A DNA stretch of 64,000 bases, from assembly GCF_041262565.1 (NCBI RefSeq), contig NZ_JBGCCJ010000001.1, positions 558,001 through 622,000 of the forward strand, written 5' to 3'. The notes beneath the pieces are model-generated. The model saw only the letters and a program-made list of their open reading frames with translations. It had not been told where the DNA came from and made no database searches. The translations under genes were made by a program, and so were the position numbers. The DNA is from Leifsonia sp. EB41. Lineage in GTDB: Bacteria > Actinomycetota > Actinomycetes > Actinomycetales > Microbacteriaceae. Below are positions 42,638 to 55,295 of this stretch, piece after piece. Positions within the stretch are counted from its first letter, which is position 1, and each line of letters begins with the position of its first letter.

Positions 42638-43846
42638 GTGGCCGATAGAACGGATGTCGTGTTCGTCGACGGAGTCCGCACTCCGTTTGGACGTGCGGGC
42701 GAAAAAGGGCAGTACTGGAACACTCGCGCCGACGACCTCGTCGTCAAGGCCATGATCGGCCTGATGGAGCGGAATCCGAACGTGCCCAAGGAGCGCATCG
42801 ACGATGTCGCCATCGCGGCGACGACGCAGCAGGGCGACCAGGGCCTGACCCTGGGCCGCACCGCGGCGCTGCTCGCCGGGCTGCCGAAGTCGGTGCCCGG
42901 CTTCGCGATCGACCGGATGTGCGCCGGCGCGATGACCAGCGTCACCACGCTCGGCTCCGGCATCGCGTTCGGCAGCTACGACCTGGTGATCGCCGGCGGT
43001 GTGGAGCACATGGGCCGGCACCCGATGGGCTTCGGCGCCGATCCCAACCCGCGCTTCCTCTCGGAGCGCATGGTCGGTGAGGACGCCCTCAACATGGGCA
43101 TGACCGCCGAACGCATCCACGACCGGTTCCCCGCGCTCACCAAGGAGCGCTCCGACCGGTTCGCGCTCGGCAGCCAGCAGAAGACCGCCGCCGCGTACGC
43201 CGCGGGCAAGCTGCAGCCGGACCTGGTGTCCGTCGCCATCCGCTCCGAGCAGGGCTGGGGCCTCGCCACGCAGGACGAGGGCATGCGCCCGGAGACCACG
43301 CTGGAGGGCCTCGCCACGCTGAAGACCCCGTTCCGCCCGCACGGCCGGGTGACGGCGGGCAACGCGTCGCCGCTCACCGACGGCGCGACCGCGAGCCTGC
43401 TGGCGTCCTCCGACGCCGTCAAGGAGTTCGGCCTGACGCCCAAGATGCGCATGGTCAGCTTCGCGTTCGCCGGCGTCGAGCCGGAGATCATGGGCATCGG
43501 CCCTGTCCCCTCGACCGAGAAGGCGCTCCGGAAGGCCGGCCTGACCATCGAGGACATCGGCCTGTTCGAGCTGAACGAGGCGTTCGCCATCCAGGTGCTG
43601 TCGTTCCTCGACCACTTCGGCATCGACGACGCCGACCCCCGCGTCAACAAGTGGGGCGGCGCCATCGCGGTCGGCCACCCGCTCGCTGCGAGCGGCGTGC
43701 GCCTGATGATCCAGCTCGCCCGCCAGTTCGAGGAGCACCCGGAGGTCCGCTACGGACTCACCGCGATGTGCGTCGGCCTCGGCCAGGGCGGCACCGTGAT
43801 CTGGGAGAACCCCCACTACAGCAAGCGCGCGGCGAAGAAGGGCTGA
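42638..43846 (+). CDS. fadA: Thiolase (acetyl-CoA acyltransferase)
   Basis: This 402 aa enzyme performs the last step of fatty-acid beta-oxidation. It has the nucleophile Cys95 in DRMCAGAMTS, NEAFAIQ, GGAIAVGHPLAASG with the general-base His, and the second catalytic Cys in MCVGLGQGG. The GTG at 42638 follows GGGAGG and is chosen over an in-frame TTG twelve bases upstream. The gene lies 6 bp before the multifunctional FadB-type gene, so they form one operon. Confidence 0.95.
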   Translation: MADRTDVVFVDGVRTPFGRAGEKGQYWNTRADDLVVKAMIGLMERNPNVPKERIDDVAIAATTQQGDQGLTLGRTAALLAGLPKSVPGFAIDRMCAGAMTSVTTLGSGIAFGSYDLVIAGGVEHMGRHPMGFGADPNPRFLSERMVGEDALNMGMTAERIHDRFPALTKERSDRFALGSQQKTAAAYAAGKLQPDLVSVAIRSEQGWGLATQDEGMRPETTLEGLATLKTPFRPHGRVTAGNASPLTDGATASLLASSDAVKEFGLTPKMRMVSFAFAGVEPEIMGIGPVPSTEKALRKAGLTIEDIGLFELNEAFAIQVLSFLDHFGIDDADPRVNKWGGAIAVGHPLAASGVRLMIQLARQFEEHPEVRYGLTAMCVGLGQGGTVIWENPHYSKRAAKKG

Positions 43847-43852
43847 GCACCA

Positions 43853-46012
43853 GTGACCGACTACAGCACCATCGACTTCTCCCCGCTCGTCGAGCTCACC
43901 ACCGACGAGGTCGTCAGCCACTCGTACGTGAAGGACGTGCCGCTGCCCAGCGGCAAGACCCTCGCGCTGGTCACGCTCGACAACGGCCGCGACCACACCC
44001 GCCCGAACACGATGGGCCCGGCCACGCTCCTGGAGCTGGGCCGCACCTTCGACGCACTGACCGAGCGCGCGGCGCGCGGCGAGATCGACGCGGTCGCCGT
44101 CACCGGCAAGCCGTTCATCCTCGCCGCGGGCGCCGACCTCAGCCGGGTCGGCGACATCCCGAGCGTGGAGGTCGCCAAGCTGCTCCCCCAGCTCGGCCAC
44201 TACGTGCTCGGCAAGCAGGCGACGTTCGGCGTCCCGTCGTTCGTGTTCACCAACGGCCTCGCGCTCGGCGGCGGCGTGGAGATCGGCCTCAACGCCGACT
44301 ACCGCACCATCGACCGCAACGCGGCGGCGTTCGCGCTGCCCGAGGTCTTCCTCGGCCTGATCCCGGGCTGGGGCGGCGCGACCATCCTGCCGAACCTGAT
44401 CGGCATCGAGAACGCCCTCAAGGTCGTCATCGAGAACCCGCTCAAGCAGAACCGCATGCTGAAGCCGCAGGAGGTCTTCGACCTCGGGATCGCCGACGCG
44501 ATCTTCGACTCGGCCAACTTCCTCGAGGACTCGCTGCTCTGGGCCGACAAGGTGCTCACCGGAGCGGTCGAGGTCAAGCGCCCGAACGTGCCGGGCAAGG
44601 TCGAGCGCCTCGTCAAGTGGGACGCCGCCATCGGCATCGCCCGCAAGATGCTGGAGAGCCGCATCGGCACCGTCCCGAAGTCGCCGTACCGCGCTTTGGA
44701 CCTGCTGAAGGCCGCCAAGTCGAACGACCGCGCCGCCGGCTTCGAGCTGGAGGACGACGCCCTCGCCGAGCTCATCTCCGGCGACCAGTTCCAGGCCAGC
44801 ATCTACGCGTTCAACCTGGTGCAGAAGCGCGCCAAGCGCCCCGCGGGCGCGCCGGACAAGGCCCTGGCCAAGAAGGTCACCAAGATCGGCGTCATCGGCG
44901 CCGGCTACATGGCCAGCCAGTTCGCGCTGCTGTTCGTGCGCCGGCTGCGGGTGCCCGTGGTCATCACCGACCTCGACCAGGCGCACGTCGACAAGGGCGT
45001 GGCGTACATCCACGACGAGATCGGCAAGCTCCTGGAGAAGGGCCGCGTCTCCCCCGACGAGGCCAACCGCCTGCGCGCGCTCGTGACCGGCACCACGGAC
45101 AAGGCCGACTTCGCGGACTGCGACTGGGTCATCGAGGCCGTCTTCGAGGAGCTGACCGTCAAGCAGAACGTCTTCGCCGAAGTCGAGCAGTACCTCTCCG
45201 ACGAGGCCGTGCTGGCGACCAACACCTCCTCGCTCTCGGTGGAGCAGATCGGCGCGAAGCTGAAGCACCCCGAGCGCCTGGTCGGCTTCCACTTCTTCAC
45301 CCCGGTCGCGGTCATGCCGCTGATCGAGGTAGTGAAGACGCCGCACACCGACGACGCGACGCTGTCCACGGCGATGGTCACGGCGGCTGCCCTCAAGAAG
45401 AACGCGGTCATCACGGCCGATACCCCCGGGTTCGTGGTGAACCGGGTGCTCGCGAAGGTCCTCGGCGAAGCGATGCACGCGGTCGACGACGGCACCCCGT
45501 TCGAGACCGTGGACAAGGCGTTCGCCCCGCTGGGCCTGCCGATGGCGCCCTCCGTGCTGCTCGACCTGGTGGGCCTGAAGGTCGGCGCGCACGTGCTCGA
45601 CACGCACCACGCGGCCTTCCCCGACCGGTTCTACCGCAGCGAGAACCTGCACCGCCTGGCGGAGTACGGCACCCTCCTGGAGAAGGACGGCAAGGGCAAG
45701 GTGAAGGGCCTCGACAAGGGCGCGGCCAAGATCCTGGCCGGCGGCAAGAACCCCTGGACGGAGCAGGAGATCCTGCGCCGGCTGGAGGATGGCCTGGCCG
45801 ACGAGATTCACCGCATGCTGGTTGACGACCACGTCGTCGAGGCGCCGGAGGACATCGACCTCTGCATGATCCTCGGCGCGGGCTTCCCGTTCCAGATGGG
45901 CGGCATCACGCCGTACCTCGACCGCGTGGGCGCCTCGGAGCGGGTCTTCGGCGACACCTTCCAGCACCCGCCCGTCCGCGGCGTCACCACCCCCGTGGAG
46001 GCCGCCGCCTAA
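43853..46012 (+). CDS. fadB: FadB-type enoyl-CoA hydratase / 3-hydroxyacyl-CoA dehydrogenase
   Basis: The 719 aa protein joins an N-terminal crotonase domain (residues about 20-260, VTGKPFILAAGADLS and NGLALGGGVEIGL at the oxyanion sites) to a 3-hydroxyacyl-CoA dehydrogenase. The NAD-binding GVIGAGYMASQ is near 340, SNTSSLSVEQI-like TNTSSLSVEQIG is near 463, and HFFTPVAVMPLIEVV contains the catalytic His. C-terminal helical repeats follow. It carries out two beta-oxidation steps and probably associates with the upstream thiolase. The start is GTG 43853. A strong terminator follows. Confidence 0.95.
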   Translation: MTDYSTIDFSPLVELTTDEVVSHSYVKDVPLPSGKTLALVTLDNGRDHTRPNTMGPATLLELGRTFDALTERAARGEIDAVAVTGKPFILAAGADLSRVGDIPSVEVAKLLPQLGHYVLGKQATFGVPSFVFTNGLALGGGVEIGLNADYRTIDRNAAAFALPEVFLGLIPGWGGATILPNLIGIENALKVVIENPLKQNRMLKPQEVFDLGIADAIFDSANFLEDSLLWADKVLTGAVEVKRPNVPGKVERLVKWDAAIGIARKMLESRIGTVPKSPYRALDLLKAAKSNDRAAGFELEDDALAELISGDQFQASIYAFNLVQKRAKRPAGAPDKALAKKVTKIGVIGAGYMASQFALLFVRRLRVPVVITDLDQAHVDKGVAYIHDEIGKLLEKGRVSPDEANRLRALVTGTTDKADFADCDWVIEAVFEELTVKQNVFAEVEQYLSDEAVLATNTSSLSVEQIGAKLKHPERLVGFHFFTPVAVMPLIEVVKTPHTDDATLSTAMVTAAALKKNAVITADTPGFVVNRVLAKVLGEAMHAVDDGTPFETVDKAFAPLGLPMAPSVLLDLVGLKVGAHVLDTHHAAFPDRFYRSENLHRLAEYGTLLEKDGKGKVKGLDKGAAKILAGGKNPWTEQEILRRLEDGLADEIHRMLVDDHVVEAPEDIDLCMILGAGFPFQMGGITPYLDRVGASERVFGDTFQHPPVRGVTTPVEAAA

Positions 46013-46037
46013 CTCGCGAGTACGCCCGAAATCCGGC

Positions 46038-46088
46038 CGAAACCGCCGAGTACGCAGATTCTTCGCGTACTCGGCGGTTTCGTTTTTT
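46038..46088 (+). terminator. Rho-independent terminator after the fadA-fadB operon
   Basis: Perfect 18-bp arms 46038-46055 (CGAAACCGCCGAGTACGC) and 46065-46082 with a 9-nt loop are followed by a run of T residues (46083-46088). It ends the beta-oxidation transcript 26 bp past the stop. Confidence 0.9.
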
Positions 46089-46170
46089 CACCCGCGGCGG
46101 GTCTTGACCGTCGGGAAAGCGCGTCGTTACGGTTCGTATATCTCACTGGTGTGCGAAATTGGGGGGCTCC

Positions 46171-47622
46171 GTGACGGATCAGAAGGCAGCACCGCAGACA
46201 GGACTGTCCGCCCCGGTGAAACTCTCGATGCTCACGATGACCGGCATGGTGGTCGGCAGCATGGTGGGAGCCGGGGTCTTCTCGCTCCCCCGGCGCTTCG
46301 CGCAGGAGACCGGCGTCGCCGGCGCCCTCATCGCCTGGTCCATCGCGGGCGCGGGCATGCTCATGCTGGCGTTCGTCTTCCAGCTCCTGGCCAACCGCAA
46401 GCCGAAGCTCGACGCCGGTGTCTACGCGTACGCCAAGGCCGGCTTCGGCGAGTACCTCGGCTTCTTCTCCGCGTTCGGCTACTGGGCCAGCGCCGCCGTC
46501 GGACTGGTCTTCTACTGGGTCTTCATCATGTCGACGATCGGGGCGGTCGTCCCGGCGTTCGGGAGCGGCGACACCGTCCTCGCGATCGGGATCTCCTCGG
46601 TCGCGCTCTGGGGGTTCTTCCTCTTGATCCGCCGCGGCATCAAGGAGGCGGCGGCGATCAACCGCATCGTCACGGTCGCGAAGGTCGTGCCGATCATCAT
46701 CTTCATCCTGCTCGCACTGTTCGTGTTCAAACCCGACGTGTTCGCGGCGAACTGGGGCGGAGCGGACTATGCCGGCTCGCTGTTCGACCAGGTCCGCGGC
46801 ACCATGCTGGTCACGGTCTTCGTCTTCCTCGGCGTGGAGGGCGCGAGCACGTACTCCCGGCACGCGAAGCGCCGCGCCGACGTGGGGCGCGCCACGATCC
46901 TCGGCTTCGTGAGCGTGTTCGCAGTGTTCGCCTCGGTCACGATCGTGTCCTACGGCGTCCTGCCGATGGGTGAGATCGCCAAGCTCCGCCAGCCGTCGAT
47001 GGCCGGTGTGCTGGAGGCCGCGGTCGGGCCGTGGGGCGCCTGGTTCGTGAGCATCGGCCTCATCGTGTCAGTGCTCGGCGCCTACCTCGCCTGGTCGCTC
47101 ATGGCGGCCGAAGTGCTGTTCGTGGCCGCGCAGGACCACGACATGCCGCGGTTCCTCGGCCGGGCGAACAAGCAGGACGTGCCGGTGAACGCGCTCCTGC
47201 TCACGGCCCTGTTCGTGCAGGCCGTCCTGGTGATCCTCTACTTCGCGCACAACGCTCTCGACCTGGCACTCGACCTCACCAGCGCGCTCACGCTCATCCC
47301 GTTCTTCCTCGCCGCGCTGTACGCGCTCAAACTCGTGCTGACCAGGGAGAGCTATGTCGACCAGCCGCGCGGCTGGGGCCGCGATCTGGTCGTGACGATC
47401 CTCGCGACGGTCTACACGGCATTCCTGCTGTTCGCGGCCGGCCTGACGTTCGTGCTGCTGTCGTTCATCGTCTATGCGCCGGCGACCATCCTGTTCGTCA
47501 TGGTCAGGCGCGAGCAGGGCAGGAAGCTCTTCAGCGGCCGGGAGCTGGTCATTCTCGCCGTCTCGATACTCGGCGCGATCGCCGGAATCGTCGCGCTCTC
47601 GGTCGGCTGGATCACATTGTGA
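46171..47622 (+). CDS. APC family basic amino acid antiporter (arginine/ornithine type)
   Basis: This 483 aa protein has twelve hydrophobic segments. It begins with the APC-type [20 protein letters not shown], and contains [20 protein letters not shown] and [19 protein letters not shown] sequence of the arginine/ornithine antiporter (ArcD) group. It lies 58 bp upstream of arginine deiminase. By analogy it should import arginine and export ornithine or, with no ornithine pathway visible here, citrulline. GTG at 46171 follows GGGGGG; a TTG twelve bases upstream is less likely. Confidence 0.88.
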   Translation: MTDQKAAPQTGLSAPVKLSMLTMTGMVVGSMVGAGVFSLPRRFAQETGVAGALIAWSIAGAGMLMLAFVFQLLANRKPKLDAGVYAYAKAGFGEYLGFFSAFGYWASAAVGLVFYWVFIMSTIGAVVPAFGSGDTVLAIGISSVALWGFFLLIRRGIKEAAAINRIVTVAKVVPIIIFILLALFVFKPDVFAANWGGADYAGSLFDQVRGTMLVTVFVFLGVEGASTYSRHAKRRADVGRATILGFVSVFAVFASVTIVSYGVLPMGEIAKLRQPSMAGVLEAAVGPWGAWFVSIGLIVSVLGAYLAWSLMAAEVLFVAAQDHDMPRFLGRANKQDVPVNALLLTALFVQAVLVILYFAHNALDLALDLTSALTLIPFFLAALYALKLVLTRESYVDQPRGWGRDLVVTILATVYTAFLLFAAGLTFVLLSFIVYAPATILFVMVRREQGRKLFSGRELVILAVSILGAIAGIVALSVGWITL

Positions 47623-47680
47623 AGACGCCCAAACACTCTCGACCGGCCAACCATCACGTACGACACGTAAGGGGAACACT

Positions 47681-48925
47681 GTGACCGACACGACATTCGG
47701 CGTCCACTCGGAGGTCGGGCAGCTCCGGCGCGTGCTCGTGGCCGCGCCCGGTCTCGCGCACCACCGGCTCACGCCGACGAACGCCGACGACCTCCTCTTC
47801 GACGACGTGATGTGGGTCGAGAACGCCAAGCGCGACCACGCCGCCTTCGTGGCCGACCTGCGCTCCAACGACGTCGAGGTGCTCGAACTCCACCAGGTGC
47901 TCGCCGAGACCGTCGCGCAGCCGGAGGCGCGAGCGTGGCTGCTCGACCGCAAGGTCGTCCCGAACGAGGTCGGCGTCGGGCTCGTGGAGGGCACCAGGGC
48001 GTTCCTGGAGTCCCTGCCCGCCGAGCGGCTGGCCGAGTTCCTCATCGGCGGGCTCTCCACCGCCGACCTCCCCGAGGACTACCGCACCGGCTACATCGCG
48101 CTCGCCCGCGAGTCGACCGGCGTGCAGGAGTACCTCATGCCTCCGCTCCCGAACACGCTCTACACGCGCGACACGACCTCGTGGATCTACGGCGGCGTCA
48201 CCCTCAACCCGCTCTACTGGCCGGCCCGCCACGACGAGACCCTGCTCATGAAGGCCGTCTACCTGTTCCACCCGGCGTTCGCGGGCGCGCGGGTGTGGTG
48301 GGGCGACCCCGAGCGCGAGTGGGGCCACGCGACCCTGGAGGGCGGCGACGTCATGCCCGTGGGCAACGGGGCCGTGCTCATCGGCATGAGCGAGCGCAGC
48401 TCACGGCAGGCGATCACGCAGACCGCGGCGGCGCTCTTCGAGGCGGGCGCGGCCGAGCAGGTCATCGTCGCCGGCATGCCCAAGCTGCGTGCGGCCATGC
48501 ACCTCGACACCGTGCTCACGTTCGCCGACCGCGACCTGGTGACGCTGTACCCGGCGATCATGGACCGGGTGCACACCTTCACGCTGCGCCCCGGCACCGG
48601 CGCGAACCCCGTCGACGTCATCGACGAGGACGGCCGCGCGTTCGTGGACGTCGTCGCCGGCGCGCTCGGCCTCCCGAAGCTCCGGGTCATCGAGACCGCG
48701 GGAGACAACTACGAGACCGAGCGCCAGCAGTGGGACAGCGGAAACAACGCGGTGGCGCTCCGCCCAGGCGTCGTCTACGCCTACGACCGCAACACGGCCA
48801 CCAACGACGCTCTGCGTCGCGCGGGCGTCGAGGTCATCCCGATCGTCGGCGCCGAGCTCGGCCGCGGCCGCGGCGGCGGCCACTGCATGACCTGCCCCCT
48901 CCTCCGCGACGCCGTGGACTTCTAG
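47681..48925 (+). CDS. arcA: Arginine deiminase
   Basis: The 414 aa enzyme hydrolyses arginine to citrulline and ammonia. The conserved [18 protein letters not shown] block, the substrate-binding MHLDTVLTF and the nucleophile Cys402 in [11 protein letters not shown] are present. The GTG at 47681 follows AAGGGGAACACT. Ornithine carbamoyltransferase and carbamate kinase genes, which normally complete the pathway, are not adjacent. The enzyme with its transporter may serve acid tolerance or arginine-nitrogen release. Confidence 0.96.
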   Translation: MTDTTFGVHSEVGQLRRVLVAAPGLAHHRLTPTNADDLLFDDVMWVENAKRDHAAFVADLRSNDVEVLELHQVLAETVAQPEARAWLLDRKVVPNEVGVGLVEGTRAFLESLPAERLAEFLIGGLSTADLPEDYRTGYIALARESTGVQEYLMPPLPNTLYTRDTTSWIYGGVTLNPLYWPARHDETLLMKAVYLFHPAFAGARVWWGDPEREWGHATLEGGDVMPVGNGAVLIGMSERSSRQAITQTAAALFEAGAAEQVIVAGMPKLRAAMHLDTVLTFADRDLVTLYPAIMDRVHTFTLRPGTGANPVDVIDEDGRAFVDVVAGALGLPKLRVIETAGDNYETERQQWDSGNNAVALRPGVVYAYDRNTATNDALRRAGVEVIPIVGAELGRGRGGGHCMTCPLLRDAVDF

Positions 48926-48947
48926 CCCACCCACACGCACTATCCAT

Positions 48948-49010
48948 CGCCGAGGGGCACGTCGTTGTCACTTCTGACGTCGAAAAGCGACAACAACGTG
49001 CCCCTCGGCG
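48948..49010. terminator. Long hairpin between convergent arcA and the FGE gene
   Basis: Arms 48948-48969 and 48989-49010 pair over 22 bp with one mismatch. The loop is 19 nt. It sits between two convergent stops and has no T tract. Its outer bases CGCCGAGGGGCA recur at 55276-55287 between the next convergent pair. Confidence 0.65.
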
Positions 49011-49017
49011 AAGGAGA

Positions 49018-49917
49018 TCAGGCGGCGCAGCGGAATCCGATGTGCGTGGTCGCGGTGTCGTCGGCCTGCGGCGAGCGCGCCGCCGGACGGAAGCGCAGGC
49101 AGTAGTCCGGCGAGCACAGATAAGAGCCGCCCTTCAGCACCCGGCGCGGGATGCGCGAGCCTGGCTCGGCGCTGGCGGACGCGAGCAGGTTGACCCGCGC
49201 GCCGGCCTCCACGGCCTCCTGGCCCGGCACGACGTGGCGGGGAGTGTAGTAGTCGCTCGTCCACTCCCAGGTGTTGCCGATGATGTCGTAGAGGCCGTAG
49301 CCGTTCGCCGGGTACGAGCCGACCGGCGCCGTCGTCGCGCCGAACCGGCCGCGGTTGTCGTACGGGAAGCTCCCGATCCAGGAGTTCGCTTGCGCCTCGC
49401 CGCCCGGGTAGGCCTCCTCGCCCCAGGCGAAGCGCGCACCGTCGACCCCGCCGCGCGCCGCGAACTCGTGCTCGGCCTCCGTGGGGAGCCGCTTGCCGGC
49501 CCACGCCGCGTACGCGGACGCGTCCTCGAACGCGACCTGCACGACGGGATGGTCCATCCGGTCCGCGACGTCCGAGTCCATGCCCTCAGGACGCCGCCAG
49601 TGAGCGCCGGGCTCCCATCGCCACCACTGCCGCCAGTCACGCAGGTCGACCGGCCCGGCGGTCGCGGTGAACACCATCGCGCCGGGCACCAGGTCCTCCG
49701 CGGAAACCCCCGGGTAGTCGGCTGGGTCCATCGGCCGCTCGGCCACCGTCACGTAGCCGGTCGCGTCGACGAACCGGGCGAAGTCCGCGTTGGTGACCGC
49801 GTACCGGTCGATCAGGAAGCTACCCACGGTGCGCTCGTGAACGGGCTGCTCGTCCGGGTAGAACTCGTCGCTCCCCATCCGGAAGGTCCCGCCCTCGATG
49901 CGCACCATGTCGTCCAC
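49018..49917 (-). CDS. Formylglycine-generating enzyme (sulfatase maturase)
   Basis: This 299 aa protein is an FGE-sulfatase domain enzyme. It has RIEGGTFRMGSDEFYPDEQPVH at the N terminus, RLPTEAEHEFAARGG in the middle, GNTWEWTSDYY, and the copper-binding cysteines Cys268 and Cys273 in GGSYLCSPDYCLRFRPAAR, which are lost in non-catalytic relatives. It oxidises the Cys of CxPxR sulfatases to formylglycine; a target with CSPSR is encoded at 28063-29481. It lies 9 bp downstream of a TetR-type regulator gene on the same strand. The start is GTG 49917 or ATG 49908. Confidence 0.93.
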   Translation of the reverse strand: MDDMVRIEGGTFRMGSDEFYPDEQPVHERTVGSFLIDRYAVTNADFARFVDATGYVTVAERPMDPADYPGVSAEDLVPGAMVFTATAGPVDLRDWRQWWRWEPGAHWRRPEGMDSDVADRMDHPVVQVAFEDASAYAAWAGKRLPTEAEHEFAARGGVDGARFAWGEEAYPGGEAQANSWIGSFPYDNRGRFGATTAPVGSYPANGYGLYDIIGNTWEWTSDYYTPRHVVPGQEAVEAGARVNLLASASAEPGSRIPRRVLKGGSYLCSPDYCLRFRPAARSPQADDTATTHIGFRCAA

Positions 49918-49926
49918 ACGGCAACG

Positions 49927-50559
49927 CTACCGCGCAGCAGGCCGCCCGGTGTCCAGCACGAGGTCGAGGTAGCCGCGCAGGGCCGCGGCCGCGTCGATCC
50001 GCTCGGGAGCGTAGAGCCACTGGAGCTGGATGCCCTCCCACAGCGCCACCACCGTCGCCGCGGCGAGCGCGGGGTCCACGCCCTCGCGGAGGCGGCCGGT
50101 CGCGGCGAGCGCGGCGAACTCGCGTTCGTACGACTCCTGCATGCCCGCGTACCGGCCGAGGAAGTAGTCGTGGCCGGGATGTCCGGGTGTAGTCGCCTCG
50201 GCGGCGAGGATGCTGTAGAGCGCGATGAGCCCGGGAATTCCCTCGTTGCGCCGGGCCTGGGCCACGAGGGCGTCGGGGAACGGAAGGTCGTCGGGCAGCC
50301 GGCCGCCCGACGTGTCGACGTCGCCGCCCAGCTCGTCACGGCGCGCGAGCACCGCGAGGAGCAGGTCCTCCTTGCCGCCGAAATGGTGCTGGAGCGTGCT
50401 CAGGCCGATCCCGGCCGCCGTGGCGATCTCGCGCAGGGAGCTGCCGTGGTAGCCGCGGGTCGCGAACACGCGGTAGGCCTCATCCACGATCTGCTGCCGC
50501 CGCTCGGCCGACTTCGCGTAGGGGCCGCGTCGTCGCGCGGGTTCCTCGCCTACGCCCAC
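49927..50559 (-). CDS. TetR family transcriptional regulator
   Basis: The 210 aa protein has a TetR N-terminal helix-turn-helix (AYRVFATRGYHGSSLREIATAAGIGLSTLQHHFGGK, about residues 30-65) and a ligand-binding helical remainder ending in VLDTGRPAAR. I chose the GTG at 50559, which has GGAGG five to six bases upstream; a TTG twelve bases further out is the longer alternative. It is divergent from beta-galactosidase and precedes the FGE gene. The palindrome at 50580-50598 is its likely operator. Confidence 0.9.
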   Translation of the reverse strand: MGVGEEPARRRGPYAKSAERRQQIVDEAYRVFATRGYHGSSLREIATAAGIGLSTLQHHFGGKEDLLLAVLARRDELGGDVDTSGGRLPDDLPFPDALVAQARRNEGIPGLIALYSILAAEATTPGHPGHDYFLGRYAGMQESYEREFAALAATGRLREGVDPALAAATVVALWEGIQLQWLYAPERIDAAAALRGYLDLVLDTGRPAAR

Positions 50560-50579
50560 GCCAACCTCCAAATTAGGTC

Positions 50580-50598
50580 AGTCGAACCATTTTCGACT
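50580..50598. promoter_or_regulatory. Palindromic operator candidate between tetR and lacZ
   Basis: AGTCGAA-CCATT-TTCGACT is a perfect 7-bp inverted repeat with a 5-bp spacer. It lies 21 bp upstream of the TetR-type start and 60 bp upstream of the beta-galactosidase start. Size and position suit a TetR-family site controlling both directions. Confidence 0.6.
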
Positions 50599-50631
50599 AC
50601 CGTCGATGCTAGTCCTTCCACGCCGCAGTGA

Positions 50632-53613
<2,982 letters not shown>

Positions 53614-53635
53614 CGCATTCCGCGCCTGACGCATG

Positions 53636-53688
53636 AGGGGACGCAACACGCCGCTTCGCGCGGGACGAAGCGGCGTGTTGCGACCCCT
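53636..53688. terminator. Long hairpin between convergent lacZ and aldo/keto reductase genes
   Basis: Arms 53636-53658 and 53666-53688 pair over 23 bp with one mismatch around a 7-nt loop. The bases 53635-53653 are identical to 31095-31113 in another hairpin. No T tract follows on either strand. Confidence 0.65.
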
Positions 53689-53695
53689 GGCTGCG

Positions 53696-54682
<987 letters not shown>

Positions 54683-54728
54683 GCCCTCACGATATCCCCG
54701 TGTCCGCGGCGGCTGGTACCTTCGCGGC

Positions 54729-55262
54729 ATGGCCCTCACGAAGTACTACGTCGCCTCCTCCATCGACGGCTTCATCGCCGACGTGCACGACCGCATCGAG
54801 TGGCTCATGCAGTTCGGCTTCGAGGAGTTCGACGAGCACTACCAGCAGTTCATCTCCGGCATCGGGGCGCTCGTGATGGGCGCGACGACGTACGAGTTCG
54901 TGCTCGGCGAGCAGGGACCGTGGCCGTACCAGGACATCCCCACCTGGGTGGTCACCCACCGCGCGCTGCCGGTCCCGGAGGGCGCTGATGTGACCTACTT
55001 CTCCGGCGACATCGTCCAGCTGGACACGGTACTGCGGGAGGCCGCAGGCGACCGCGACGTGTGGATGGTCGGCGGCGGAGCGCTCGCGGCCCAGTTCGCC
55101 GACCGCGGACTGATCGACGAGCTGCACATCACGTACGTGCCGGTGCTCGTCGGCGCGGGCAAGCCCCTCCTGCCGGTCGCCCAAGCCAGCCGCCCGCTGG
55201 TGCTCTCCGGCACCAAGACCTTCCCCTCCGGCGCCGTCGAGCACGTCTACCGCTTCGCCTGA
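54729..55262 (+). CDS. Dihydrofolate reductase-fold (RibD C-terminal-like) protein
   Basis: The 177 aa product begins [20 protein letters not shown] and contains [36 protein letters not shown] and [11 protein letters not shown]. This is the standard pattern of the DHFR-like reductases called YyaP/YwjB, with the NADPH motif GGG intact. It is divergent from the aldo/keto reductase gene by 46 bp. The substrate is unknown. Confidence 0.92.
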   Translation: MALTKYYVASSIDGFIADVHDRIEWLMQFGFEEFDEHYQQFISGIGALVMGATTYEFVLGEQGPWPYQDIPTWVVTHRALPVPEGADVTYFSGDIVQLDTVLREAAGDRDVWMVGGGALAAQFADRGLIDELHITYVPVLVGAGKPLLPVAQASRPLVLSGTKTFPSGAVEHVYRFA

Positions 55263-55295
55263 GCGCACCCGAGACCGCCGAGGGGCAGGTGCGGG

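Noticed and set aside
42572-45967. An 1131-codon open frame antisense to the beta-oxidation genes
   Set aside because: It mirrors thiolase and FadB codons exactly and has no domain signal or ribosome site.
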